Notes: generated from the letters alone by a model not told the origin. DNA of 64,000 nucleotides from Heloderma charlesbogerti (GCA_026122225.1 JANEZZ010003061.1:4960001-5024000); one strand, 5' to 3'; counted from the stretch's first letter, positions 43,940 through 54,812 are shown. Program-made: numbers and translations.

Positions 43940-44685
43940 GGATAATGACAACTGACAAACAAAACAGCCCCGGATTTGTTTCTCTGCAACCATGTGAACC
44001 CACTTTTCTCAAAGGCTTGAGTGAGAAGGAGAAAAACCAACCCTCTTGTCTGTTTGTATATAGTCAAATACAGTTCTGAACTTCTCTTGCCCAACAAAGA
44101 GAATTCACTTTAAGAATTCCCCAAGATATGCTCTGGGTGGAATAAAGAAGACAAAGAAAGAACAGGACAGGGGAAGGAAGAAGAATGGTGATTGAAGATG
44201 CGGGGGGTGGGGGGTAGAGAGAATTCCTTCAGCCAAGTGGCTCCTTTCAGGGAGGTAGTACTTCAGAGGAATTTAGGAGGCTGTGGAGGGTTGGTAAGGA
44301 TTGCACATACTTAAATTAATGTTACAAGGTGAGGTGGCTGAGGGCTTTTTCTAGCTTTTTAAAAAACTCTAGAACCTATTTAAAAGCCTCAGCAGTTCCT
44401 TGATCATAACGCCACATAGTCCTAACCCTCCTTTTGGAATAATAAGAGTTCTACAGCTGTTTAGAAGAAATTAAAGTGGAGGGGGTGAAAGAAGTTTGTG
44501 GAGGCTGATTGGATCCTTTGCTGTACTGAAGCTACTAAACTTCTGCAGAATTCACAGATTCAATTTAGGGCAGTAAGATGAGATGCTGTGTGAAATCGCA
44601 GTATTTCAGATGGAGTTCTTTCTTCCCTTCCTTATCCCTCTTCAAAATTTCACTGCAAGCAAGCTCCCAACAGTGGTCATGTAAG
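43940..44685. other. No recognisable gene
   Basis: Purine-rich around 44130-44220; otherwise unique-looking. Confidence 0.35.
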
Positions 44686-44689
44686 AGCA

Positions 44690-45450
44690 GAAAAGTAGAG
44701 GGAGAGAGGGTTTTTGCACCTAAAAACAAAAAACCCTAAACCAGAGATTAGGGATGGGGACCTCCTAATGGTCACCTTAAACACCTTCTGATTAGGATCT
44801 CTAATTCTCAGTATGGCTTTACAGCTTTTATTTTTTTAGTCTTTGAGAAAATAAAACTTTACACGTGGCTAGCACTAAAGCTACTGGACCTAACTGTCTG
44901 AAATTTGGCAGGTTCAGTCAGCTCCATAGGGGCTGCTAGGTCCCAAAATTCCATGCACTTATGTGAAAGCCCCAAAAATATATAGCTTCTTTACTTTGAC
45001 AGATTTTCTTGAAAATAGCAAATTTTACCTGTGACTAGCACAAAAGCCACTGGACATAACTTCCTGAAACTTGGTAGGTTCGATAAGCTCTATTGGGGCC
45101 ACCAGATCCCCAAATTCCATGCACTTATGTGGAAGAACAAAAAAATTATAGCTCTTCGCTTGGACAAATTTTCTTGAAAATTGCCAATTTTACCTGTGGC
45201 TAACATGAAAGCCACTAGGCCTAATTATCTGAAATTTGGCAGATTCAGTCAGCTCCATGGGGGCTACCAGGTCTCTAAATGCCATAAATTTATCTTACAA
45301 ACTAAAAACGTTATGGCCATTTCTGTTTTCCAATGCAAGTCAATGGGAAAATGTTAAAAAATGGCAATTAGGACAGCTCAAATGATCCGGGGCACAGCCC
45401 AAAGATCCGGGGCCTGTGCCCAGGTGGGCCTGTAAATAACGACACCCCTG
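44690..45450 (+). mobile_element. hAT-type element with internal tandem repeat (copy 2, left-truncated)
   Basis: Aligns with 23285-24067: TAGAGGGAGAGAGGGTTTTTGC at left, three to four units of the CTTTGACAGATTTTCTTGAA repeat, and right terminus AACGACACCCCTG at 45450. Left TIR absent, so no duplication can be read. Confidence 0.72.
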
Positions 45451-45630
45451 GCTGCGGGGCTGCTGAATCCCCCTCCTCCTTCCAGGTAAGGGCTCTGTAG
45501 ATCCTTGCATGCTGCTGCCGCAGGAGAGAAGAGCACTGTGGATCCTCCATTGCGTCACCCACCCTTGGCCCCCATGGCCTGCCTTCTCCTGCTGAGCATA
45601 CTGCTCGAGAGGAAGGTGCATGCAGGTGCA

Positions 45631-45650
45631 CACACACACACACACACACC
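45631..45650. repeat. (CA)n microsatellite
   Basis: Ten CA dinucleotides. Confidence 0.9.
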
Positions 45651-45984
45651 CTTGATCTGGGCATTGACTTTCACTGCACTTAAGAGCGGGGCTGAGAGAA
45701 GAGTGGGGGAGGGGAGCTTGTTGATGCTGCAAGGCTCCACCTGTCTGTCACACAAAAGCGATTCTTTTGGGGGTGATACCCCGCTGCAATTGGCTGTATC
45801 TGCTGTGGAAGGAGCAAATCCGATTTCCTGAAAATGTTGTTTAAAACAGAATTGCATTGGAAAGCATCTCCATTTAGGTGGCTCAAGTTCATCTTTAAGG
45901 GGGCTCAGTTTGCTACCACCGGATCTCACTGAATGAAAAATTGCTTGTGCTTCCACTAGATGACTGTGCAAGTCTAAAGCTACA

Positions 45985-46058
45985 ATCGTTTCCTACGTGT
46001 ACTTACCTGGAGGTATGCCTCATACAGCACAGTGGGACTTAATTCTGAGAAAACATCA
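45985..46058. repeat. Short palindromic MITE remnant
   Basis: CTACAATCGTTTCCTACGTG, CTTACCTGGAGGTATGCC, then GTGGGACTTAATTCTGAG: decayed copy of the 36179 family. Confidence 0.42.
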
Positions 46059-46438
46059 ATTTCCAGTTCTAGGAAACAAACTTTGCTCAGGATTACATCC
46101 ACAACATCCTTCTGTCACATGCCGTAACAAGTCAACAGACTGCCGTTCAAGTGTTCATCTTCTGCTTACTCTGCCTTTCTATAACCTATGCTTCTACTTC
46201 AAGCAGCAAGATAACAAAGCACCTACTGCAAATCATGTCAGTTTCTCATACATTTTAAAGGACTCATGTCTTAACAGTTTGCCTGTATGAAAAGCACAAC
46301 AATGTGGGTGCAGGGAAAACCATAAAACCTATGGGTGTATTCGTTAGCATCACATGAATAAAGTTTGCTACATGTATATGTCATAGAGAAAGTCACAACT
46401 GGCTGTATGCAGCTTTCCGGCATGAATACAACACACCA

Positions 46439-46795
46439 ATGAATGAATGGGTTGTATTTAATGATGTCAGGAATGAATCTGAGCATGTGGAGATGTCTGG
46501 CAGCTCAGATTCAGAATGGGAACAGCCAGAACGGGGAGAGGCACCCTCCCTAGCGAGCTCAGATAAAGCAAGACTTTCTTCCCAAGACCCTGACACACAG
46601 ATGGCCCAGCCTAAACGGCCCACCCCTTCCTCCACCGTGAGAACCCAGGTTTCAGAAGAGGAGGAGAGTGAGGGGCGTGATTTGAGGGATGCTAGGGTCC
46701 ATCGCACAGCGAAGTGGGAAAAGTCAGAGGCAGGGATCAGATGTTCCACCAGGTTAGCCACTCATGGAAGCCAATGTAGGAGGGAGCCACCCTAA
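46439..46795 (+). other. Acidic, Ser/Glu-rich open frame of unknown origin
   Basis: 118 codons without a stop (MNEWVVFNDVRNESEHVEM..., SSDSEWEQPERGE, SEEEESEGRD). Acidic Ser/Glu composition with a basic C-terminus. No recognised domain. Downstream of the BovB insertion (47484-47530) lies TAATAAAGAAGTGTGGC, a poly(A)-signal-like context. Together these could be an LTR-type or retroposed fragment, but nothing proves expression or descent. Confidence 0.3.
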
Positions 46796-46962
46796 GGGAA
46801 GGGCATCCCTGCCAAGCAAGTCTGGCCAAGAAGTTCTTGCCCAGACTGCTGGCAACTTCTCTAACTCCCACTTCGTCTCCTCCACTGATATTTGTAGATG
46901 TGTGGATTAGCTATTTCATTGCAGTCTGAGAGTTTCCTAGAATCTGCATTTGTGAAGAAGAT

Positions 46963-47472
46963 TGTTGTTGTTGTTCAGTCGTTAAGTCGTGTCCGACTCT
47001 TCGTTACCCCATGGACCATAGCACGCCGGGCCTTCCTGTCCTCCACTCTCTTGATTCATTGATCTTACATTCCAGGTTTCTAAACAATATTGTTCTTTAC
47101 AGCATCGAACTTTCTTTTCACCACCAGACCCATCCACAGCTGAGTGTCCTTTTGGCTTTGGCCCAGCCGCTTCACTCTTTCTGGCGCTACTTGGAAATTC
47201 CCTCTGCTCTTCCCCAGTAGTATATTGGACACCTTCCGACCTGAGGGGCTCATCTTCCGGCATCATATCTTTTAGCCTTGTGATACGTTCCATGGGGTTT
47301 TCTTGGCAAGAATACTGGAGTGGGTTGCCATTTCCTTCTCCAGTGGGCCACATTTTGTCAGAACTCTCCGCCATGACCTGTCCGTCTTGGGTGGCCCTGC
47401 ATGGCATAGCTTATGGCTTCACTGAGTTACGTAAACCCCTTCGCCACAACAAGGCAGTGATCCATGAAGGGG
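46963..47472 (-). mobile_element. BovB-derived 510-bp element made of 5' and 3' ends only
   Basis: Flanked by exact 11-bp duplications GTGAAGAAGAT at 46952-46962 and 47473-47483. Minus strand: begins CCCCTTCATGGATCACTGCC (BovB 5' UTR, as at 41539), runs into the first endonuclease residues (CLETWNVRSMNQ), then jumps at about 47050 to the last 80 bp of the 3' UTR (GGACAGGAAGGCC to CTTAACGACTGAACAACAAC). The fusion leaves one 141-codon frame (47407-46982). All RT is missing, so mobilisation must have been in trans. Confidence 0.9.
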
Positions 47473-47616
47473 GTGAAGAAGATAGTCATTAACTAATAAA
47501 GAAGTGTGGCTCGAAGCCTTGTTTCCTGGAGTGTGTTGATTGTGGAGGAAGAAGATGAAGGAACTTGACAAATGATACACTAGGAGAAAAACTACAAGAA
47601 GTGGTGTTGTTTAGTG

Positions 47617-47939
47617 CAGGGGTGCTGAACCTCTTTCAGACGAAGGCCTGAATTCCATTTCAGAGAAGCTTTCAAGGGCTGCATTCCAGTGGTGGGTGGG
47701 GCTAAAAGCAAAAGGGGTGGGGCCAAAATGCCAGCATATTTTAGTTGAAGGTGCTTACTGCCAGAAACTAAGGCTTAGGAGTGGCATTTCAGCCTTTTAG
47801 AATGGAGAAAAACTGAACAAGCGTGGTTAAGGGAAAGGGTCGGGGCCAGGGGAAAGGGGCCACCTGAAGAACTCCAGAGGGCTGGATTGGGACCCCAAAC
47901 CCCAGATTCGGTCCCTGGGCCTGAGCTTCTGCACCCTTG
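47617..47939 (-). mobile_element. hAT-like non-autonomous element (CAGGGGTGC family, copy 2)
   Basis: 323 bp with termini CAGGGGTGCTGAACCTCTTT and CTGAGCTTCTGCACCCTTG; inverted relative to 31341. Flanks GTTTAGTG and GCCTAGCG differ only by transitions (5 of 8 match), consistent with an old 8-bp duplication. Confidence 0.6.
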
Positions 47940-48506
47940 GCCTAGCGGATGTGCAAGCACTGGCCAAAGAACTACCACGACTAGCCCAAGAAGCACATAA
48001 TGAAGTCGTAATGCGTTGTGCAATGACATGTGCAACCAGAATCAAAGAACTGGATTTGACCCTTGTGCAACATCGAAATCAGGGTTTCCACAAACGGTGG
48101 AAGCTTTTAAGTTAGCAGAATGGCAGAATGGATACAACCCCATTAATAGTCACCGTGGCCATTACAAGTTCAACATGAGACATAAAAGATAAAACAGAAT
48201 CCTACAGGGGAATGAAAGATGATGTACACCATTTACATAGTATATTTTGATTCATTAAAACAGAACAAAATAAAAATAAGGTTATCATGTGCACAATCAA
48301 TTCATTTTCAATGTATGTAATTTTCCCCTATCCTTGCTGCCTGAAGAGCAAATTTAGCAACAGCCCTTTAAATTTTTTTTATTTTAATCAAAGAAACCAC
48401 ACACCTAATCAGTGTGCCAATAGGTTTGTCCAGTCAGCCAAAATTTATTGAACAAAGCTTCCCTCTGAACTTCATACAGTTTACAAAACAGTCCAGAATG
48501 GGCTTA
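47940..48506. other. No recognisable gene
   Basis: AT-rich, unique-looking. Confidence 0.35.
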
Positions 48507-48575
48507 GGCCGCAACCGTACACCCATTTACTCAGGAGTATCCTGCTGAGTAGACGTGCATGGGATCGCACTGTAA
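48507..48575. repeat. Short palindromic MITE remnant
   Basis: GCCGCAACCGTACACCCATT, ACTCAGGAGTATCCTGCTGAG, then ACGTGCATGGGATCGCACTG. Confidence 0.5.
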
Positions 48576-48626
48576 ATCTTCCAATTTACAGACTACATAG
48601 ATGGTTTTCATAGCTAATGTTATTTA

Positions 48627-48758
48627 GGGCGCAATCCTATGCATATTTTGACAGAAAAAAGTCCTACAACACTCAGCCTGTCTCAGCCAGCATAGCTGGC
48701 TGGGGAATGCTGGCTGCTGTAGGTCTTTTTCTGTCTCAACACGCATATGATTGCGCCC
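48627..48758 (+). mobile_element. PIF/Harbinger-type MITE, short family (copy 4)
   Basis: 132 bp, TTA duplications at 48624-48626 and 48759-48761. Termini GGGCGCAATCCTATGCAT and ATGATTGCGCCC. Hairpin arms GACAGAAAAAAGTCCTACAA and TGTAGGTCTTTTTCTGTC. Confidence 0.82.
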
Positions 48759-48761
48759 TTA

Positions 48762-49930
48762 GTATCTCATAAAGCACCACAATAGTTATGGGCTGCAGTC
48801 TCAAAGATGCAAAAGCATATCTCAACCTATGATTGGGGAGAGATACAAAATACTCAGGCATCCCCACTCACTGAGGTTTTCAAACCATGGGGCAAATGTT
48901 AAGTTGCTTAGTACCTGCAATACTAAACCACCACTCATCTTAAGGGAATTGAAATGGGGCAGATGTGCTCTTCCACAGGGGAAGAGCTCTACCAGTGTAG
49001 GGGGTATATCTGCCACAGAGGCCGTCACAATGCCCTCTAAAGGTTCCATGGGCAAAGATCTACCGCTGATAGTGTTTCCGCCAGCAGGCCCAAAATGGGG
49101 TGTTCCAGGAGCAGGCTGGAGGCAGCCTTAATTAAATGGATCCAAAGCTCTTCATTCCTCTGACATGCCCCAGGTTCCGCCCTAATTAATTTCCCTCCTA
49201 CCTGGTTTCAGTTGGGTGGGTGGGGAATTCAGAAAACCAGAGATCTGCCAAGCCTCTTTGCAGAAAAACCTCCCACCACCTTCCACCTTGACCCGTATGA
49301 GTTTCCAAAACCTCAAGGTTTTGGAAGTGCTGGATCATTAGCCATTTAGACTCCCTTATCTCTGTCCTCTTACATGACCCACATGCAAAAGTCATATTTT
49401 CTCTATACAGAAGAGCTTTCTATGTAGCAAAAAGCATCATATATTGAACTGAGCTTAATTTCGCTTATTCAGATCTAATTGAAATATAACAGGGCAGTGT
49501 TGTTGCTATTTAAAGTTTAGAATCTTTTACCACCCAAAAAGAGGCATTAAAAACTTGTATATCACAATATTTTAAAATTATTAAAAAAAAGTCAGTAAAA
49601 ATATTCATGATCAGAATCCAAATGCTAAAAGCTAGAGAGAAAATCACCATGTTCAGAGGCTTTTTCTTCTGAAACATTCTGGCGTCATGCCAGTGTGCTA
49701 CTTCCCAGAAATAAACTGACCAGAAACGTAACCGCTTATTAGATGAACTGCCTATGAGGTGCCACAAAGAAGTCTTTGTTTCAATAGTATGCAAGTGTTT
49801 TTAATTTCAAGCATATCAGTCAAGAGACCATAAAAGGTACAACAGCAGGCAAGCTTAGGAGTGCCTTTTACAAGCTACCTCTCCGGTAAACAAGCTGCAA
49901 CCCTTTCACAACAGAGACTTAGCCACAGCC
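48762..49930. other. No recognisable gene
   Basis: Unique-looking. GC-richer around 48960-49200 (ORF 48829-49131, no domain), AT-rich afterwards. Confidence 0.35.
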
Positions 49931-49940
49931 GTCCATACTC

Positions 49941-51834
49941 AGGAGAGACAAGAAGGCCTTCTTAAATGAACAATGCAAAGAAATCAAGGAAAACAATGGA
50001 ATGGGAAAGACTAGAGATCTTTTCAAGAAAATCGGAGATCTCAAGGGAATGTTTTGTGCAAAGACGGGCATGATAAAGGACAAAGAAGGCAGGGACCTAA
50101 CAGAAGCAGATGAGATTAAGAAGAGGTGGAAAGAATACACAGAAGAACTATACAGGAAAGATCTTCATGTCCCTGATAGCCATGATAGTGCGGTCACTGA
50201 ACTTGAGCCGGACATCCTGGAGAGTGAAGTCAAGTGGGCCTTAGGAAGCATTACTAACAACAAAGCTAGCGGAGATGACAGTATTCCAGCTGAGCTATTT
50301 AAAATCCTAAAAGGTGATGCTGTTAAAGTGCTGCACTCAATATGCCAACAAATGTGGAACACTCAACAGTGGCCACAAGACTGGAAATGGTCAGTTTACA
50401 TTCCAATTCCAAAGAAGGGCAATGCCAAAGAGTGTTCAAACTACCGTACAATTGCACTCATTTCACATGCCAGCAAGGTTATGCTCAAAATCCTACAAGC
50501 TAGGCTTCAGCAGTATGTGAACCGAGAACTACCGGAAGTACAAGCTGGGTTTCGAAGAGGCAGAGGAACTAGAGATCAAATCGCCAACATTTGCTGGATC
50601 ATGGAGAAAGCAAGAGAATTCCAGAAAAACGTCTATTTCTGCTTCATTGACTATGCTAAAGCCTTTGATTGTGTGGATCACAACAAACCCTGGCAAATTC
50701 TTAAAGAGATGGGAGTATCAGACCACCTTACCTGTCTCCTGAGAAACCTGTATGAGGGTCAAGAAGCAACAGTAAGAACCGGACATGGAACAACCGATTG
50801 GTTCAAAATTGGGAAAGGAGTACGACGAGGCTGTATATTGTCGCCCTGCTTATTTAATTTATATGCAGAGTACATCATGAGAAATGCCGGGTTGGATGAA
50901 TCACAGGTCGGAATTAAGATTGCCGGGAGAATTATCAACAACCTCAGATATGCAGACAATACCACCCTAATGGCAGAAAGCGAAGAGGATCTAAAGGGTG
51001 AAAGGGGAGAGTGCAAAAGCTGGTTTGAAACTCAGCATTAACAAAACTAAGATCATGGCATCTGGCCCCATCACTTCCTGGCATATAGAAGGGGAAGAAA
51101 TGGAAGCTGTGACAGATTTTACTTTCTTGGGCTCCAAGATCACCGCAGATGATGACTGTAGCCATGAAATTAAAAGACACTTGCTCCTTGGGAGGAAAGC
51201 TATGGCAAACCTAGACAGCATAGTAATTATTATTATATTATTATTATTTAATTTATTAATTGCCCATCTGGCTGGTCACCCAGCCACTCTGGGCGATGTA
51301 CAACATACAATAAAACAATAAAATTCTACAATAAAAACATTTTCTAAAATACCCTAACCCACCCCAAATGCCTGACAAAGATTCATTAAATCAAAGCTAT
51401 GGTTTTCCCAGTAGCCACGTATGGCTGTGAGAGCTGGACTATAAGGAAGGCTGAGCGCCGAAAAATTGATGCTTTTGAACTGTGGTGCTGGTGAAGACTC
51501 TTATGAGTCCCCTGGACTGCAAGGAAGTCAAATCAGTCAATCCTAAAGGAAATCAACCCTGAGTGCTCATTGGAAGGACAGATACTGAAGCTGAAGCTCA
51601 AATATTTTGGCCACCTAATGCGAAAAGTCACTGGAAAAGACCTTGATGCTGGGAATGACTGAAGGAAAAAGGAGAAGGGGACGGCAGAGGATGAGATGGC
51701 TAGATAGCATCACCGATGCAATGAACATGAACTTGAGCACGCTCCGGGAGAGAGCCGAGGACAGGAAGGCCTGGCGTGCTATGGTCCATGGGGTCACAAA
51801 GAGACGGACACGACTTAACGACTGAACAACAAAA
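49941..51834 (+). mobile_element. BovB LINE, 5'-truncated, with nested L2-like tail
   Basis: Flanked by 9-bp duplications TCCATACTC at 49932-49940 and 51835-51843. Frame 50001-51041 is open for 346 codons: MGKTRDLFKKIGDLKGMF, NNKASGDDSIPAELFK, FIDYAKAFDCVDHNK, VRRGCILSPCLFN, and palm C LRYADNTTLM, where the second catalytic Asp is Asn. A short deletion near 50996 shifts the frame. At 51224-51376 an L2-like tail replaces about 20 bp of BovB. The 3' end is CTTAACGACTGAACAACAAA. Confidence 0.93.
51224..51376 (-). mobile_element. L2-like LINE 3' tail nested in BovB
   Basis: TTATTATTATTTAATTTATT, CATCTGGCTGGTCACCCAGC and ATACCCTAACCCACCCC: near-identical to 26955-27095. It must post-date the BovB insertion it interrupts. 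Confidence 0.68.
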
Positions 51835-52440
51835 TCCATACTCCAGTAACCTCTCAGATGGGCTACTGCTCTGTCCTCTCAGCATGGGGCCACCCCTTGA
51901 AGTTTATTTGGAACCTTTTTGGTGCTGCTGGATTCCTGACTGGAGAAGTCATAAAACATTAGTTATGCAGCAGAGGGAATTTTGGCAGGTGTGGCTCTTC
52001 ATGTAGGCATGAAAAAAGCTGCGCTTGTTAAAAGCCACTTCTGCACAGTAACAAGTGCACAGCGCTCCTTGTGTATGGTCGCCCTAAAGGAACAGCTGCT
52101 GCCTCCACACGCGCGCTCTGGACGGCGCAGCGGGCCCAGTCCCAACGGCTGCACCACGTGGAGGAAGCACAGCGGCAGCCCCTTGCAGCCATCTCGGCTG
52201 CACAAGTCGCTCGCCGGAGTGAGACGCAAGCGCAGGGTGTCGTGTGTGGACGGGCGGCGAGGCCCTGTCCTCGGAGGCAGTTTTCTGTACCCACCTATCT
52301 GAGATCCTGCCCGGCATTACTTCTGGCCAAGTACTCCCTCCAGGTGGCGCGGTGTGGGGGACTGGGGCGATGGCAGGGAGGGCATATTTTTCACACCCAC
52401 ACCCCCTGCAATGATGCACTAGGGCAGCCTGCTCTCTTAC

Positions 52441-52577
52441 AGCAGCTTTCCTCAACTGGGCGCCCTCCAGACTGCCGGACGACAACTCCCAGCATCCCCG
52501 CCCACTGGCCAGGCTGGCTGGGGAGGATGGGAGTTGCATTCCGGCACATCTGGAGGGCGCCAGGCTGGAGAAGGCTG
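52441..52577. mobile_element. Palindromic MITE (CAGCCTTCCCCAACCTGGT family) inside the CpG island
   Basis: AGCAGCTTTCCTCAACTGGG with inverted GCCAGGCTGGAGAAGGCTGG. Centre ACAACTCCCAGCATCCCC. CpG-rich compared with the other copies of its family. Confidence 0.62.
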
Positions 52578-52884
52578 GCGCTCGGCTCTCCCAGGGGTGG
52601 CTCCCCCAGCCGCTCCTTCCTCGAGCTTTGCCCTCTCGGCGCCCTGCCAGAGGGGCGGCCCTCTCGCGTGCCTGCGTGACGAGCGGCGGACGCCTCGGCG
52701 GCGCTCACGCTGCGAAACGAAAGCCCCGGGCCGCCGCCGGAGGGGCGGGCCGGCGCCGATCGCGTGACGGGCCGGCGGAGCAATCGCCGCTCCCCTTGCG
52801 GGAGGCTTCCCCCGCGCGAGGAGCCAATGAGCGAGGTCCCTGGCTCGGACCGAGCCGGGCGAGAGTTTGCAGCCCACCGACGAC

Positions 52885-52969
52885 AACGCGGCGCTTTCCA
52901 GAGACCTCCTCCTCCTCCTCCTGCAGTCGGAGCGCGGGGGAATCCGCGGAGCGGGCTGCGCGCCAGGAG
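52885..52969 (+). other. SLC46A3: Candidate non-coding exon 1 (3' end defined by donor)
   Basis: Inferred. A good donor, CCAGGAG|GTGAGC, lies at 52969/52970, 140 bp after the CCAAT box. The upstream boundary is a guess, since a transcription start cannot be read. Splicing to the acceptor at 56190/56191 would give a 3.2-kb first intron, matching the usual layout in which SLC46A3 translation starts in exon 2. Confidence 0.4.
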
Positions 52970-53389
52970 GTGAGCGGCGGGGCGGCGAGGCGGACGGCGG
53001 GAGGCACCTGCTGCACGACGCCGCGCGCCACGGGCGCGCATTTCGCTGCGCTCGGCGCTGGCGAGCCCGGGGATCGAGGGCGCCTCCTTCGCCCGGCTAA
53101 ACGCGCGGCGCTGGGCTGGCTCGCGGGCCCGGGGAAGCGCATCAAGCCGCGGCGGTCTTTTGCCACCGCTGGCGCGCTCTGGCGCTCCTCCACGCAGCCG
53201 GGCAGCCTGGGTCGAGCGCCGCCTCGGGTCTCGGGATCAGCCGAGGCATCGTGGCGTCCCTCCAGCCAGCCTCTTGCTTGCTGTCGTCGCGCCGACTGCA
53301 GGGCCGCGGGGAAGCCCGGCCGGTACGGTCATCTGCGGTTAGCAGGCGCCGGGGTCACACGGGGCCAGACGCACGGTTGCCAGGAATTT

Positions 53390-53680
53390 TCATTATTATT
53401 TACTACATTTCCACACCGCCCAATAGCCAATGCTCTTGCGCGGTTTACGAAGATTAAAAACATTAAAAATACAGTATGCGGAGGTTAAAAGCCATTTACA
53501 TTTTAAAAAAAGCACGAACAGACAATATGCAGAAGATAACAGATTTCTAAGGTTGCAGTCCTGTGCATGTTTAGACAGAAAACAGCCCTACAGTTCATGG
53601 CTGGCTGGGGAATGCTGGGACTTTTTTCTGTCTAAACATGCATAGGAGTGCACCCTAAAACAACTAGATATATTACTAGG
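53390..53680 (-). mobile_element. L2-like LINE 3' tail with nested MITE
   Basis: TTATTTACTACATTTCCACAC..CCCAATAGCCAATGCTC..GGTTTACGAAGATTAAAAAC, abruptly following the CpG island; split by the MITE 53551-53655. Confidence 0.5.
53551..53655 (+). mobile_element. PIF/Harbinger-type MITE, short family (copy 5)
   Basis: 105 bp, TAA at 53548-53550 and 53656-53658. Termini GGTTGCAGTCCTGTGCATG and GCATAGGAGTGCACCC. Confidence 0.78.
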
Positions 53681-53996
53681 TAAACGTCTGTTGTTGTGCT
53701 TGCTGCTGCAGTAGGTTTAATGACCTGTGGCTCAAAAGACAGCCCCCCTCATGCATTTTCTCAGACCTGAAGCAGCCGAGAAGCGGACTCCTTTGTGTGT
53801 GTGTCGTTTTTGTGATAACATGGGATGTTTGCCTGTAAGAAGTGGTGAATATTTACTACTTATGCTTCCTGTTTTTCTGGATGAAGTAGTCTGGATCAAG
53901 GCGACCAAGTTTTACTTATAGCATCAGATAGTCTTTATCTTTAGGCCTGGCTGCGTGTTTGCTGAGGAATCCTGTGCAGTCTTGAGACTCTAGACC

Positions 53997-54133
53997 ATCC
54001 TTCCAGAACATGGCACCCTCCAGATGTGTTGGACTACAACACTAATCATCCCCAGCCAACATGGCCATGCTGGCTGCATATGATGGCAGTTCTGGTCCAA
54101 CACGTCTGGAAGGTGCCAAGCTGGGGAAGGCTG
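53997..54133. mobile_element. Palindromic MITE (CAGCCTTCCCCAACCTGGT family)
   Basis: TCCTTCCAGAACATGGCACC with inverted AAGGTGCCAAGCTGGGGAAGG. Centre GGACTACAACACTAATCATC. Confidence 0.6.
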
Positions 54134-54151
54134 CCCTAGGAGACTGTGAGA

Positions 54152-54286
54152 CAGCCTTCCTTAACCTGGTGCCCTCCAGATGTTTGGGGCTTCAGCTCCC
54201 GTCAGCCTCACCACCATAGCCAATGGTCAGGAATGCTGTGAGTTGTAGTCAAAAACATCTGGAGGGCGCCAGGTTGGGAAAGGCTG
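54152..54286. mobile_element. Palindromic MITE (CAGCCTTCCCCAACCTGGT family), adjacent copy
   Basis: CAGCCTTCCTTAACCTGGTG with inverted GCGCCAGGTTGGGAAAGGCTG; only about 18 bp from the previous copy. Confidence 0.7.
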
Positions 54287-54812
54287 CTGTAAAACAGCAG
54301 GCCTTTTCTGACAGAGTCTGTCTTTGGGCATTTGCAGAGTTTCTGTCTTGGAAGGAGCTTTAATCTGCATCCCAAAGCTCGCTTTTTGCATAGTGCACTT
54401 TGTGTTGTGAAATAACTGGAGTTTGTACCCTGAAAAAAGCCTTGGACTACAAATCAGACACTGCTGCCACTGGAAGACCATCCCTGGTGACAGTGGTGGG
54501 CACACTTCAGCTCTACGGAATCTACTTTTTATTAGAGCCCTGAGATCCACCAACTCAAGCTAGTTGCAAAACACACTCAGAATTTTTTTAAAAAACTCTT
54601 CACCTGGGAATAGTTATTAGCCATGATGGATATATGGAGCCTCCATGATCAGAGGCTGTATGCCACCAAATACCACTTGCTGGGGAGCAACAACAGGGGA
54701 GGCCTAATGCCTTATTGATTGTATTATCTATTTATTTAATTTATATCCCAAATTTCCACCAAAAATGGCATTCAGGGCAGCTAACAATAACAAAATAGAG
54801 ATTACATCGTGG

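Larger units (their letters stand above)
52060..53390 (+). promoter_or_regulatory. CpG island, likely SLC46A3-like gene promoter
   Basis: About 1.3 kb of GC- and CpG-rich DNA in an otherwise CpG-poor window. Core promoter-like signals near 52740-52890: GAGGGGCGGGCCGG (Sp1 type) at 52740, CRE-like GCGTGACG at 52672 and 52762, CCAAT at 52824-52828, then GAGAGTTTGCAGCCCACC. No TATA box. The following splice donor and the downstream + strand coding exon set the likely direction. The many overlapping ORFs here are by-products of high GC. Activity in the opposite direction cannot be excluded. Confidence 0.75.

Noticed and set aside
52391..53488. Several long overlapping ORFs (up to 286 codons) on both strands
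   Set aside because: They fall in the CpG island, where few stop codons are expected. They overlap in many frames and are Arg/Ala/Pro-rich without domains.
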